NCBI GenBank assembly: GCA_019828565.1
Contig: JAHDYR010000030.1
Location: 1-64,000 of the forward strand
Origin: Carpediemonas membranifera
Taxonomy: Eukaryota; Fornicata
Reading direction: 5' to 3'
DNA length: 64,000 nucleotides
Part shown: piece after piece, positions 9,176 through 22,603 of the stretch
Layout: each line of letters begins with the position of its first letter
How positions within the stretch are numbered: the first letter of the stretch is position 1
Position numbers and translations under genes: made by a program
The notes under the pieces: generated by a model
The model's input: the letters and a program-made list of their open reading frames with translations, nothing else
The model's database searches: none
Told to the model about the DNA's origin: nothing

Positions 9176-12100
9176 CTTCCTGCACAGGAAGATGCTTCCC
9201 CCGACCGACATGATCGTCAGGCACACCACTCGAGAGGCCTTCATCGACAACTCAGGCGTCAGCGTCGACGACAACACCAACGAGGTCGTCCGCAAGATGC
9301 TCAAGGTCAAAGACTGGATCAGGTTCGCCAACGCAGCGACCATGTACGCCAAGCGCAGCACCACCCGCGGCCCAGCCCTGCCCCCGCAAGCGCCTCATCC
9401 CCGTTGCTCCGAAGCTGAAGAAGACTAAGCGCAAGCAGACCAAGCGTAACCCCCGCAAGCCCGGCGCGAAGAGCAAGCCCAGAGTGAGACACATAGACAC
9501 GGCCTTCAGCGACGCAGAGCTCGAATCAGACGTCGAACTCGAGGCGCTGACCGACTATGAGTGCGAAGACAACGTCGCTGCCATTGGGTTCGAGCATCTC
9601 AACGCCACGTACCGCTCACTACACGAGCTGAATCTCACCCGCGTCCAGCGGAGCCTCGTACAGCGCTTCCGTCGCGACAACTTCTACCGCATCGAGAAAC
9701 AGAACGAGGTGCACGAGCTCGCCGCAGCAGGCATCATCAGCGCGGAGGAGACCACTGCCATTGACCAATGGGTGCAGGAGGCGTCAAGCAAAGACCCTGG
9801 CACAGTCATATCGATCATCAGCAACGACACCGACGCGGCGAAAGAACTCCTCGACACAGCAGAGGCCGAGGACGCCAACGAGGCAATCCAGACTATTCTC
9901 TCCCGCATCGAAGAAGCACGCCGCGCCCAAGAGCATCCTCCAGCCGCCCACAAGCCTGCCCAGCCCAAGACCACGACCAAGCGCAAGGACAAGCGGAAGC
10001 ACAAACGCAAGAACAAGCCCACCATCGTCTTCGACATGGGCTCTCCCGAGTCCCCGCCTACACCTGACTACAGCAAGGGAGACGCGACATACGCGCTCAC
10101 TGTCCAACACCGCCGTAAGTCCCGCGAGAGAACAGAGCCGCCCACGCCCACCATTCCGGTAGTCGAGCCTCCAACGCAGCCAGAGGACGAGATGGCCAGC
10201 AAGTGCCCGCTGCTCAACCCCAGAAAGATCACGACCCGGGACTACAGCAACGCTCGGCTCTACGACAACGACGGCGGTGGCGACTGCGCCATCTTTGCCC
10301 TCGCCATGCGCACCAAGGCGTTCTACGACTTCTTCATGTCGCTTGGCACCGGCGACGACGTGGATGGACGCGTCAAGGTCTTCCGGCAGCGGTTCAGGCA
10401 GTACTGCTGTGACTACAGAGACCCCCACTCCCTCATATTCCTCGGCTTTGCCCCCCGAGAGAGCTCACACGATCACGCTCGAGGGAACGTTCTTGAATAT
10501 TCCCACCGTGTGGGCTTTCTACTGTCACGAGTGCGGCATCAAGAACGACTCGCTGATTCTGTACAAGAATCAGAACACGATTGAGTACACCATCAGGCCT
10601 GCAGACGATGACCCCGACCGCCGCGTGCCCAAGTGCCAAGACGTCATCAACCCAGACAAGGCCATTCTCGCGACCGGCATCCGCTACAACGACGGCATTC
10701 ACTTTATGTGTGTCTTCCCCGAAGACGGGATCGAACGCCAGCTCGAGTACGTGGACTACTCGGCTGCAACGAGAGAAAGCGCCCTGAATCCAATCGAGAT
10801 CTCTGACGATGACGAGCCGCCGCAGCGCCCCCCTGCACCCCACCAACGCATAGCCATGAGACGTCCACCCCAGGCCAAGCCAGTGCCCGCCCCTCAGCCC
10901 GCGTCTCCTATTGTGCACGACATCGAGAGCATATCGATCAGCTCGCCCTCTGCCTCGCCGTCCTCGCAAGGATACGTGCCCCCAAAGCGTTTGCGGACTA
11001 CACCACCGCGCCGTATCCTCCCCAAGCGCTCGACTAGGGCCGCACCATCTCCCCTGAGAGAGTCAGCCCCCGCACCTGCCCGCAAGCTCGGCCGCCCTCG
11101 CTCTACCAAGTTCATCATCTACTCGGACAGCGAGGACGACGACGAACATCCCAAGAAGCCGAAGGGGTGCATCACACCGAAGAAGGAAGGACGGACTTGC
11201 TTCAATCGTAAGAACTATTAGTATCGAAGTGGCAGTGGCCACATGTAAATGATTAACGAACGTAGAATGGGTAGAGCGGGGGCTACGGTCGGCTGCGCCT
11301 CCCTCTGCCCCCCTGCACCCCCCGGAATTGAAGACGGGGGCTCATTCATTCCTCCGGCTTCGTTCGGCTTCGCTCCGCTCGGGCGCTCGTCGCTACGCTC
11401 CTCCCGCCCTCCGCTACGCTACGCCTCTCTACGCCTCCGTCACTCTCTGCCCCCCTGCGACCCCCCGCGGACTCCGCCCATGGCCTGTAACTCCGTCAGA
11501 TCACCCCACAAATTTTTTGAATCTCGGGCTGTGATTTACATATGAAAAAAATAAATACCCCCATCCTCCTCAGAGCATGTAATTATGTATTTTAGTGCGC
11601 ACCCGTGTTCTCTTCCATTCCATACGCGTCACTCTAGACGTATTCACTCACCATGGACACAAAAAGGCTCTATAAAAAAATTTGTTGAGGGCCTAAATCA
11701 AAAATCGGGGAAAAATAACGTTCCTACACGTACGCAACATGATACAGCAGTATACTCTGTTTAGCTCCAGCATCAATCCTTGAGGCCAGTAAAACCGGTC
11801 TTTGAACGCGGTTCGCCAGATTCGGATGGATATCGTGACTCAATCACACTGCGAGAGACTTTCAAAAATTCCAAATCCCGCAGCCCTGAAGCCTCAGGCC
11901 TCGTGCTGTACTGCACAAGAAGTTAGCGATCGCGACTTTTGTCCTATAACTATTTATGCATAATTCAATGTAAAGACGACGGAGTTGAATAGAGCTTAGG
12001 GCGGCGCCTCCGAGCTGACACGCACAGCTATCCAGAGAAGCAATCCGCAGCCCTGAACGCCGTCTGTAAGCATGTGCTCTGACCTCAAAGTCCAATTTTG

Positions 12101-12278
12101 AGGTCCCGTTTTTGAGCGGGAAAATTTAGTATAAAATATTTGCGTTGTCCCAGATTTCAATGCATGTTCGAAGGACCCCTGGGGTAGGCTACACGCTGCA
12201 TGTGTCGCCTTCCCTGGCAGGGGCCCAGGGTCCCGTACCGGGACCCCCCAAAAATCCGCAATACCTTACCATAACTTA
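9176..12278 (+). mobile_element. TE3, type A element with OTU ORF
   Basis: It begins at cttcctgcacagg directly after telomere-like repeats, exactly as TE8 does, and ends at the tail near 12278. It shares private variants with TE8 in the 3' region (tattttagtgcg, cccgcagccctgaagcc). The 3' untranslated region runs from 11222 to the tail and carries no gene. Confidence 0.85.
9192..11221 (+). pseudogene. OTU-protease ORF, frameshifted copy (TE3)
   Basis: This is the sister of the TE8 ORF. Relative to TE8 it has one extra C near 9382 and one near 10451, which break the frame after the basic N-terminal region and after the OTU cysteine. It lacks the extra C that TE8 has near its 3' end, so it ends correctly in RKNY at 11221. 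The OTU Asp/Cys (GGGDCAIFAL) and His (DGIHFM) segments are present in different frames. All differences are in C runs and may be sequence errors. Confidence 0.8.
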
Positions 12279-14025
12279 GGTTCGAATCCCTCCTGGCACA
12301 TCCTTTTTTTGGACCTCGGCCATATCTCAGTCAATATTGGTCGTCATGCCTTGCAACTGCCCAGATTAGCTTGGCTAGCCCTAAAGAACACATGGCAGTC
12401 AGATTTATTCAAGTTGTTTGGACATGACGAACGCTAAGCCGTTCAGGACTGAGCCACTGGCGCCGAGCGCAAACAGCGCATCCACGACCGCCCAATAGCG
12501 GTCCGGGTTCTGGACAGCACCTTGGCGCGCTGGAGTGCCTTGTGCATGACCTGGGACGGTACAGCAGCCGCAGCGCCCCCTGCACCCCACCAACGCATAG
12601 CCATGAGATGTCCACCCCAGGCCAAGCCAGTGCCCGCCCCTCAGCCCGCGTCTCCTATTGTGCACGACATCGAGAGCATATCGATCAGCTCGCCCTCTGC
12701 CTCGCCGTCCTCGCAAGGATACGTGCCCCCAAAGCGTTTGCGGACTACACCACCGCGCCGTATCCTCCCCAAGCGCTCGACTAGGGCCGCACCATCTCCC
12801 CTGAGAGAGTCAGCCCCCGCACCTGCCCGCAAGCTCGGCCGCCCTCGCTCTACCAAGTTCATCATCTACTCGGACAGCGAGGACGACGACGAACATCCCA
12901 AGAAGCCGAAGGGGTGCATCACACCGAAGAAGGAAGGACGGACTTGCTTCAATCGTAAGAACTATTAGTATCGAAGTGGCAGTGGCCACATGTAAATGAT
13001 TAACGAACGTAGAATGGGTAGAGCGGGGGCTACGGTCGGCTGCGCCTCCCTCTGCCCCCCTGCACCCCCCCGGAATTGAAGACGGGGGCTCCGTCGTTCC
13101 TCCGGCTTCGTTCGGCTTCGCTCCGCTCCGGGCGCTCGTCGCGTTGCTCCTCCCGCCCTCCGCTACGCTACGCCTCTCTACGCCTCCGTCACTCTCTCTG
13201 CCCCCCTGCGACCCCCCGCGGACTCCGCCCATGGCCTGTAACTACGTCAGATCACCCCACAAATTTTTGAATCTCGGGCTGTGATTTACATATGAAAAAA
13301 TAAATACCCCCATCCTCCTCAGAGCATGTAATTATGTATTGTAGTGCGCACCCGTGTTCTCTTCCATTCCATACGCGTCACTCTAGACGTATTCACTCAC
13401 CATGGACACAAAAAGGCTCTATAAAAATTTGTTGAGGGCCTAAATCAAAAATCGGGGAAAATAACGTTCCTACACGTACGCAACATGATACAGCAGTATA
13501 CTCTGTTTAGCTCCAGCATCAATCCTTGAGGCCAGTAAAACCGGTCTTTGAACGCGGTTCGCCAGATTCGGATGGATATCGTGACTCAATCACACTGCGA
13601 GAGACTTTCAAAAATTCCAAATCCAGCAGCCCGGAAGCCTCAGGCCTCGTGCTGTACTGCACAAGAAGTTAGCGATCGCGACTTTTGTCCTATAACTATT
13701 TATGCATAATTCAATGTAAAGACGACGGAGTTGAATAGAGCTTAGGGCGGCGCCTCCGAGCTGACACGCACAGCTATCCAGAGAAGCAATCCGCAGCCCT
13801 GAACGCCGTCTGTAAGCATGTGCTCTGACCTCAAAGTCCAATTTTGAGGTCCCGTTTTTGAGCGGGAAAATTTAGTATAAAATATTTGCGTTGTCCCAGA
13901 TTTCAATGCATGTTCGAAGGACCCCTGGGGTAGGCTACACGCTGCATGTGTCGCCTTCCCTGGCAGGGGCCCAGGGGTCCCGTACCGGGACCCCCCAAAA
14001 TCCGCAATACCTTACCATAACTTAC
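12279..14025 (+). mobile_element. TE4, type B truncated in the tRNA-like T arm
   Basis: It starts at ggttcgaatcc, the B box of the tRNA-like sequence, directly after TE3's tail. The unique block, the antisense ORF (one base deleted near 12511), the C-terminal ORF (12603-12968) and the 3' region follow. It ends in cataacttac with no extra telomeric unit. Confidence 0.85.
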
Positions 14026-17000
14026 AGGCCCCATAGAGCACATTTCACTCTTCACCTCGCTGAAACCATGGTCAAGTTGATCCAGCCACGTCGCTCAGCT
14101 TCAATCACGCAAGGCGAGCGGACAACGAGTAGACCACACCCAGATGGAGGCTGAATCGCGACATGTGCGCTCTACAGCTGTCTATAGGCCCGCACGCATA
14201 CATGGGTGCGAAGTCCCAGCCCTCCAATGTCACGTATTGACGAGGTCGTAAAAGCATATCTTTACTCAATCTTTTGACCTCAAGTCGTGGACTGCCCGGG
14301 GGTAGTTCGGGGCGCTGAACACGCTGGTGAAGTCCCCTATGCTCCATCTCCGCCCCATCACCGCCAAATTCCGAGGATCGAATTCCGCGACTCAAACCCA
14401 GAGTTGCAGACCTCAGCGTTCACAACCACCCCCGGCTAGACACGTTCTAGGCCCCATAGAGCACATTTCACTCTTCATCTCGCTGAAACCATGGTCAAGT
14501 TGATCCAGCCACGTCGCTCAGCTTCAATCACGCAAGGCGAGCGGACAACGAGTAGACCACACCCAGATGGAGGCTGAATCGCGACATGTGCGCTCTACAG
14601 CTGTCTATAAGCCCGCACGCATACATGGGTGCGAAGTCCCAGCCCTCCAATGTCACGTATTGACGAGGTCGTCAAAGCATATCTTTACGCAATCTTTTGA
14701 CCTCAAGTCGTGGACTGCCCGGGGGTAGTTCGGGGCGCTGAACACGCTGGTGAAGTCCCCTATGCTCCATCTCCGCCCCATCACCGCCAAATTCCGAGGA
14801 TCGAATTCCGCGACTCAAACCCAGAGTTGCAGACCTCAGCGTTCACAACCACCCCCGGCTAGACACGTTCTAGGCCCCATAGAGCACATTTCACTCTTCA
14901 TCTCGCTGAAACCATGGTCAAGTTGATCCAGCCACGTCGCTCAGCTTCAATCACGCAAGGCGAGCGGACAACGAGTAGACCACACCCAGATGGAGGCTGA
15001 ATCGCGACATGTGCGCTCTACAGCTGTCTATAGGCCCGCACGCATACATGGGTGCGAAGTCCCAGCCCTCAAATGTCACGTATTGACGAGGTCGTAAAAG
15101 CATATCTTTACTCAATCTTTTGACCTCAAGTCGTGGACTGCCCGGGGGTAGTTCGGGGCGCTGAACACGCTGGTGAAGTCCCCTATGCTCCATCTCCGCC
15201 CCATCACCGCCAAATTCCGAGGATCGAATTCCGCGACTCAAACCCAGAGTTGCAGACCTCAGCGTTCACAACCACCCCCGGCTAGACACGTTCTAGGCCC
15301 CATAGAGCACATTTCACTCTTCACCTCGCTGAAACCATGGTCAAGTTGATCCAGCCACGTCGCTCAGCTTCAATCACGCAAGGCGAGCGGACAACGAGTA
15401 GACCACACCCAGATGAAGGCTGAATCGCGACATGTGCGCTCTACAGCTGTCTATAGGCCCGCACGCATACATGGGTGCGAAGTCCCAGCCCTCCAATGTC
15501 ACGTATTGACGAGGTCGTCAAAGCATATCTTTACGCAATCTTTTGACCTCAAGTCGTGGACTGCCCGGGGGTAGTTCGGGGCGCTGAACACGCTGGTGAA
15601 GTCCCCTATGCTCCATCTCCGCCCCATCACCGCCAAATCCCGGGGATCGAATTCCGCGACTCAAACCCAGAGTTGCAGACCTCAGCGTTCACAACCACCC
15701 CCGGCTAGACACGTTCTAGGCCCCATAGAGCACATTTCACTCTTCACCTCGCTGAAACCATGGTCAAGTTGATCCAGTCACGTCGCTCAGCTTCAATCAC
15801 GCAAGGCGAGCGGACAACGAGTAGACCACACCCAGATGGAGGCTGAATCGCGACATGTGCGCTCTACAGCTGTCTATAGGCCCGCACGCATACATGGGTG
15901 CGAAGTCCCAACCCTCCAATGTCACGTATTGACGAGGTCGTCAAAGCATATCTTTACTCAATCTTTTTGACCTCAAGTCGTGGACTGCCCGGGGGTAGTT
16001 CGGGGCGCTGAACACGCTGGTGAAGTCCCCTATGCTCCATCTCCGCCCCATCTCCGCCTGGCCAGATCATGATGCGTCAATTGTCACATATCTGGAAGTC
16101 AAGTCTGTTGTAACGCGTCAGGTTTGAGCCATGGTGTAGATGGTATAGCAGATGTTGGTGAATACAAGAGGTGGTAGGTTCGAATCCCTCCTGGCACATC
16201 CTTTTTTTGGACCTCGGCCATATCTCAGTCAATATTGGTCGTCATGCCTTGCAACTGCCCAGATTAGCTTGACTAGCCCTAAAGAACACATGGCAGTCAG
16301 ATTTATTCAAGTTGTTTGGACATGACGAACGCTAAGCCGTTCAGGACTGAGCCACTGGCGCCGAGCGCAAACAGCGCATCCACGACCGCCCAATAGCGGT
16401 CCGGGTTCTTGGACAGCACCTTGGCGCGCTGGAGTGCCTTGTGCATGACCTGGGACGGTACAGCAGCCGCAGCGCCCCCCTGCACCCCACCAACGCATAG
16501 CCATGAGATGTCCACCCCAGGCCAAGCCAGTGCCCGCCCCTCAGCCCGCGTCTCCTATTGTGCACGACATCGAGAGCATATCGATCAGCTCGCCCTCTGC
16601 CTCGCCGTCCTCGCAAGGATACGTGCCCCCAAAGCGTTTGCGGACTACACCACCGCGCCGTATCCTCCCCAAGCGCTCGACTAGGGCCGCACCATCTCCC
16701 CTGAGAGAGTCAGCCCCCGCACCTGCCCGCAAGCTCGGCCGCCCTCGCTCTACCAAGTTCATCATCTACTCGGACAGCGAGGACGACGACGAACATCCCA
16801 AGAAGCCGAAGGGGTGCATCACACCGAAGAAGGAAGGACGGACTTGCTTCAATCGTAAGAACTATTAGTATCGAAGTGGCAGTGGCCACATGTAAATGAT
16901 TAACGAACGTAGAATGGGTAGAGGCAGGGGCTACGGTCGGCTGCGCCTCCCTCTGCCCCCCTGCACCCCCCGGAATTGAAGACGGGGGGCTCCATTCATT

Positions 17001-17942
17001 CCTCCGGCTTCGTTCGGCTTCGCTCCGCTCGGGCGCTCGTCGCGTTGCTCCTCCCGCCCTCCGCTACGCTACGCCTCTCTACGCCTCCGTCACTCTCTCT
17101 GCCCCCCTGCGACCCCCCGCGGACTCCGCCCATGGCCTGTAACTACGTCAGATCACCCCACAAATTTTTGAATCTCGGGCTGTGATTTACATATGAAAAA
17201 ATAAATACCCCCATCCTCCTCAGAGCATGTAATTATGTATTGTAGTGCGCACCCGTGTTCTCTTCCATTCCATACGCGTCACTCTAGACGTATTCACTCA
17301 CCATGGACACAAAAAGGCTCTATAAAAAATTTGTTGAGGGCCTAAATCAAAAATCGGGGAAAATAACGTTCCTACACGTACGCAACATGATACAGCAGTA
17401 TACTCTGTTTAGCTCCAGCATCAATCCTTGAGGCCAGTAAAACCGGTCTTTGAACGCGGTTCGCCAGATTCGGATGGATATCGTGACTCAATCACACTGC
17501 GAGAGACTTTCAAAAATTCCAAATCCAGCAGCCCGGAAGCCTCAGGCCTCGTGCTGTACTGCACAAGAAGTTAGCGATCGCGACTTTTGTCCTATAACTA
17601 TTTATGCATAATTCAATGTAAAGACGACGGAGTTGAATAGAGCTTAGGGCGGCGCCTCCGAGCTGACACGCACAGCTATCCAGAGAAGCAATCCGCAGCC
17701 CTGAACGCCGTCTGTAAGCATGTGCTCTGACCTCAAAGTCCAATTTTGAGGTCCCGTTTTTGAGCGGGAAAATTTAGTATAAAATATTTGCGTTGTCCCA
17801 GATTTCAATGCATGTTCGAAGGACCCCTGGGGTAGGCTACACGCTGCATGTGTCGCCTTCCCTGGCAGGGGCCCAGGGGTCCCGTACCGGGACCCCCCAA
17901 AATCCGCAATACCTTACCATAACTTACCTTACCTTACCTTAC
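14026..17942 (+). mobile_element. TE5, type B element
   Basis: It starts at aggccccatagagc inside a monomer and has about 4.8 monomers (14026-16050). The tRNA-like sequence follows at 16125-16198, the antisense ORF at 16303-16515 (minus) and the C-terminal ORF at 16503-16868. The tail has three extra CTTAC units. Its start is at the same monomer position as that of TE10. Confidence 0.85.
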
Positions 17943-20900
17943 TCTTCATCTCGCTGAAACCATGGTCAAGTTGATCCAGCCACGTCGCTCAGCTTCAATC
18001 ACGCAAGGCGAGCGGACAACGAGTAGACCACACCCAGATGGAGGCTGAATCGCGACATGTGCGCTCTACAGCTGTCTATAGGCCCGCACGCATACATGGG
18101 TGCGAAGTCCCAGCCCTCCAATGTCACGTATTGACGAGGTCGTCAAAGCATATCTTTACGCAATCTTTTGACCTCAAGTCGTGGACTGCCCGGGGGTAGT
18201 TCGGGGCGCTGAACACGCTGGTGAAGTCCCCTATGCTCCATCTCCGCCCCATCACCGCCAAATCCCGGGGATCGAATTCCGCGACTCAAACCCAGAGTTG
18301 CAGACCTCAGCGTTCACAACCACCCCCGGCTAGACACGTTCTAGGCCCCATAGAGCACATTTCACTCTTCACCTCGCTGAAACCATGGTCAAGTTGATCC
18401 AGCCACGTCGCTCAGCTTCAATCACGCAAGGCGAGCGGACAACGAGTAGACCACACCCAGATGGAGGCTGAATCGCGACATGTGCGCTCTACAGCTGTCT
18501 ATAGGCCCGCACGCATACATGGGTGCGAAGTCCCAGCCCTCAAATGTCACGTATTGACGAGGTCGTAAAAGCATATCTTTACTCAATCTTTTGACCTCAA
18601 GTCGTGGACTGCCCGGGGGTAGTTCGGGGCGCTGAACACGCTGGTGAAGTCCCCTATGCTCCATCTCCGCCCCATCACCGCCAAATCCCGGGGATCGAAT
18701 TCCGCGACTCAAACCCAGAGTTGCAGACCTCAGCGTTCACAACCACCCCCGGCTAGACACGTTCTAGGCCCCATAGAGCACATTTCACTCTTCACCTCGC
18801 TGAAACCATGGTCAAGTTGATCCAGCCACGTCGCTCAGCTTCAATCACGCAAGGCGAGCGGACAACGAGTAGACCACACCCAGATGAAGGCTGAATCGCG
18901 ACATGTGCGCTCTACAGCTGTCTATAAGCCCGCACGCATACATGGGTGCGAAGTCCCAGCCCTCCAATGTCACGTATTGACGAGGTCGTCAAAGCATATC
19001 TTTACGCAATCTTTTGACCTCAAGTCGTGGACTGCCCGGGGGTAGTTCGGGGCGCTGAACACGCTGGTGAAGTCCCCTATGCTCCATCTCCGCCCCATCA
19101 CCGCCAAATCCCGGGGATCGAATTCCGCGACTCAAACCCAGAGTTGCAGACCTCAGCGTTCACAACCACCCCCGGCTAGACACGTTCTAGGCCCCATAGA
19201 GCACATTTCACTCTTCACCTCGCTGAAACCATGGTCAAGTTGATCCAGTCACGTCGCTCAGCTTCAATCACGCAAGGCGAGCGGACAACGAGTAGACCAC
19301 ACCCAGATGAAGGCTGAATCGCGACATGTGCGCTCTACAGCTGTCTATAGGCCCGCACGCATACATGGGTGCGAAGTCCCAGCCCTCCAATGTCACGTAT
19401 TGACGAGGTCGTCAAAGCATATCTTTACTCAATCTTTTGACCTCAAGTCGTGGACTGCCCGGGGGTAGTTCGGGGCGCTGAACACGCTGGTGAAGTCCCC
19501 TATGCTCCATCTCCGCCCCATCTCCGCCTGGCCAGATCATGATGCGTCAATTGTCACATATCTGGAAGTCAAGTCTGTTGTAACGCGTCAGGTTTGAGCC
19601 ATGGTGTAGATGGTATAGCAGATGTTGGTGAATACAAGAGGTGGTAGGTTCGAATCCCTCCTGGCACATCCTTTTTTTGGACCTCGGCCATATCTCAGTC
19701 AATATTGGTCGTCATGCCTTGCAACTGCCCAGATTAGCTTGACTAGCCCTAAAGAACACATGGCAGTCAGATTTATTCAAGTTGTTTGGACATGACGAAC
19801 GCTAAGCCGTTCAGGACTGAGCCACTGGCGCCGAGCGCAAACAGCGCATCCACGACCGCCCAATAGCGGTCCGGGTTCTTGGACAGCACCTTGGCGCGCT
19901 GGAGTGCCTTGTGCATGACCTGGGACGGTACAGCAGCCGCAGCGCCCCCCTGCACCCCACCAACGCATAGCCATGAGATGTCCACCCCAGGCCAAGCCAG
20001 TGCCCGCCCCTCAGCCCGCGTCTCCTATTGTGCACGACATCGAGAGCATATCGATCAGCTCGCCCTCTGCCTCGCCGTCCTCGCAAGGATACGTGCCCCC
20101 AAAGCGTTTGCGGACTACACCACCGCGCCGTATCCTCCCCAAGCGCTCGACTAGGGCCGCACCATCTCCCCTGAGAGAGTCAGCCCCCGCACCTGCCCGC
20201 AAGCTCGGCCGCCCTCGCTCTACCAAGTTCATCATCTACTCGGACAGCGAGGACGACGACGAACATCCCAAGAAGCCGAAGGGGTGCATCACACCGAAGA
20301 AGGAAGGACGGACTTGCTTCAATCGTAAGAACTATTAGTATCGAAGTGGCAGTGGCCACATGTAAATGATTAACGAACGTAGAATGGGTAGGCAGGGGCT
20401 ACGGTCGGCTGCGCCTCCCTCTGCCCCCCTGCACCCCCCGGAATTGAAGACGGGGGGGCTCCGTTCGTTCCTCCGGCTTCGTTCGGCTTCGCTCCGCTCC
20501 GGGCGCTCGTCGCGTTGCTCCTCCCGCCCTCCGCTACGCTACGCCTCTCTACGCCTCCGTCACTCTCTCTGCCCCCCTGCGACCCCCCGCGGACTCCGCC
20601 CATGGCCTGTAACTACGTCAGATCACCCCACAAATTTTTGAATCTCGGGCTGTGATTTACATATGAAAAAATAAATACCCCCATCCTCCTCAGAGCATGT
20701 AATTATGTATTGTAGTGCGCACCCGTGTTCTCTTCCATTCCATACGCGTCACTCTAGACGTATTCACTCACCATGGACACAAAAAGGCTCTATAAAAAAT
20801 TTGTTGAGGGCCTAAATCAAAAATCGGGGAAAATAACGTTCCTACACGTACGCAACATGATACAGCAGTATACTCTGTTTAGCTCCAGCATCAATCCTTG

Positions 20901-21397
20901 AGGCCAGTAAAACCGGTCTTTGAACGCGGTTCGCCAGATTCGGATGGATATCGTGACTCAATCACACTGCGAGAGACTTTCAAAAATTCCAAATCCAGCA
21001 GCCCGGAAGCCTCAGGCCTCGTGCTGTACTGCACAAGAAGTTAGCGATCGCGACTTTTGTCCTATAACTATTTATGCATAATTCAATGTAAAGACGACGG
21101 AGTTGAATAGAGCTTAGGGCGGCGCCTCTGAGCTGACACGCACAGCTATCCAGAGAAGCAATCCGCAGCCCTGAACGCCGTCTGTAAGCATGTGCTCTGA
21201 CCTCAAAGTCCAATTTTGAGGTCCCGTTTTTGAGCGGGAAAATTTAGTATAAAATATTTGCGTTGTCCCAGATTTCAATGCATGTTCGAAGGACCCCTGG
21301 GGTAGGCTACACGCTGCATGTGTCGCCTTCCCTGGCAGGGGCCCAGGGGTCCCGTACCGGGACCCCCCAAAATCCGCAATACCTTACCATAACTTAC
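17943..21397 (+). mobile_element. TE6, type B element
   Basis: It starts at tcttcatctcgctg and has about 3.75 monomers (17943-19520). The tRNA-like sequence is at 19595-19668, the antisense ORF at 19773-19985 (minus) and the C-terminal ORF at 19973-20338. The tail has no extra unit. TE9, TE11 and TE12 share its start position. Confidence 0.85.
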
Positions 21398-21528
21398 AGT
21401 CGCTCAGCTTCAATCACGCAAGGCGAGCGGACAACGAGTAGACCACACCCAGATGAAGGCTGAATCGCGACATGTGCGCTCTACAGCTGTCTATAGGCCC
21501 GCACGCATACATGGGTGCGAAGTCCCAG

Positions 21529-21612
21529 TGTGGTTTGGAAGAGAAAGAGTTTACGAGTAAAAAGAGGTTTGGACCCTCCCAGGGATATTGGTAGATATTA
21601 ATACTGACTACA
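21529..21612 (-). repeat. G1 3' LTR (84 bp)
   Basis: It is identical to 27480-27563 over its whole length by eye, which suggests recent insertion. 84 bp is very short for a Ty3 LTR. Confidence 0.93.
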
Positions 21613-21910
21613 CTTCCCCCCCATGGCCAAGCAGTCGCGCGGCCATCACCACAACCAACATCTGGTATTACGTGGGGCTAGAGCCACCAATCGAACTTGG
21701 GATTACGCTCGCTCATGCCGAACCACTATTGGAATTATCGACGGGATAACGACAACCAACTTCTGGGATTACGTCTTATTGCAACCTCCAGGTGAGGTAT
21801 TATGCGTAGTAAGGTGTGACCGAAAGATTCGAGGATGATATCAAAAAGATTCGGAAAAGATCTATGCAGCGCTGCTAATTAAGATATGGGTTCAGGAGCT
21901 CCTGTATAAG

Positions 21911-21920
21911 TATAAAAAGG
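21911..21920 (+). promoter_or_regulatory. TATA box of the G1 antisense genes
   Basis: TATAAAAAGG, preceded by tataag, lies 370 bp upstream of the first antisense ORF on the same strand. A GC-rich stretch follows. It is a good match to a Pol II TATA box and suggests that the antisense genes have their own promoter rather than using the LTR. Confidence 0.5.
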
Positions 21921-22054
21921 ACGTACCACAGCCCCGCCCCCTCGCGGGCACTCTGGGGCTCGCGCTCGACTCGGGAATTCTGGCCCCGAGCATTTTTAGG
22001 CATTTCGCCATCGCTCATACAGAAAGTTCTGGTACGTTGGGCTGATCCGCCCCA

Positions 22055-22160
22055 TTCTTACACAGTGCCCGAAAAAGGGGTTTTCGAGCCCCAATTCGGC
22101 TTCGTTGGCGAGTTCTGACTCTTTTTGTTCTGCGCTGTACCGAAAGTTAACCAACATCAT
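22055..22160 (+). other. Conserved non-coding leader in G1
   Basis: The block resembles 42700-42805 of G2 (shared ccaattcggc, ttcgttg or tccgttg, gagttctga, aacatc), although the two elements differ widely elsewhere outside the ORFs. It lies between the TATA box and the first antisense ORF and could be a structured 5' leader. No known RNA family was recognised. Confidence 0.4.
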
Positions 22161-22282
22161 AAGCACTGCTCCACGGACGGTAGAAGTCTCGTGGACTGTG
22201 TTTGAGATATAAATATTGTGAATAGTCCGTCATGGGGATCACTATGGGCACTTCCATTCGTCATTTGGGAAAAGTGCAGGAT

Positions 22283-22603
22283 ATGTCGCTTTTTCCTGAG
22301 GAAAAGCGGCCAAACATGGCGGATACGCGTGCGCTCGACCAAATTCGTGAGCTTTCGATGGAGTTAACTGATGACGATTATCGCAAGGTGCTCGAAAATG
22401 CCCTTGCGACGATTGCTCGGACGCAACGCTATAAGGCCCGCACGATGAGCGCCCTGCAGAAGAGGGCCATCCGCAAGAGCGGCGGGAATGCCTCCCAGAT
22501 GCCCATGATGCGGTTTGTGCGCCTCTATTCTTCTTACCTAGGATCTTCACCGTGCCGGCAACTTCCGCTCGGGAGCTCTGCCGTGTGCCGGTGGGGGGTG
22601 TGA
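22283..22603 (+). CDS. Small antisense ORF of G1 (unknown, ORF a)
   Basis: This 106-codon ORF is read from the ATG in the motif gtgcaggatATGtcgc, which is shared exactly with G2 and decides the start. Residues around IRELSMELTDDDYRKV, and the following basic stretch, resemble the frame-corrected G2 ORF at 42926-43121 (IRAKITELGDDDLARP). It is acidic then basic, with no membrane segment. The last ~17 codons overlap ORF b in another frame. The part past about codon 55 has no G2 counterpart, so the two ORFs may be joined by splicing. Function unknown. Confidence 0.5.
   Translation: MSLFPEEKRPNMADTRALDQIRELSMELTDDDYRKVLENALATIARTQRYKARTMSALQKRAIRKSGGNASQMPMMRFVRLYSSYLGSSPCRQLPLGSSAVCRWGV

Noticed and set aside
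9176-12278. Type A element as a complete autonomous LINE
   Set aside because: No reverse transcriptase or endonuclease motif is found in any frame of TE3 or TE8.
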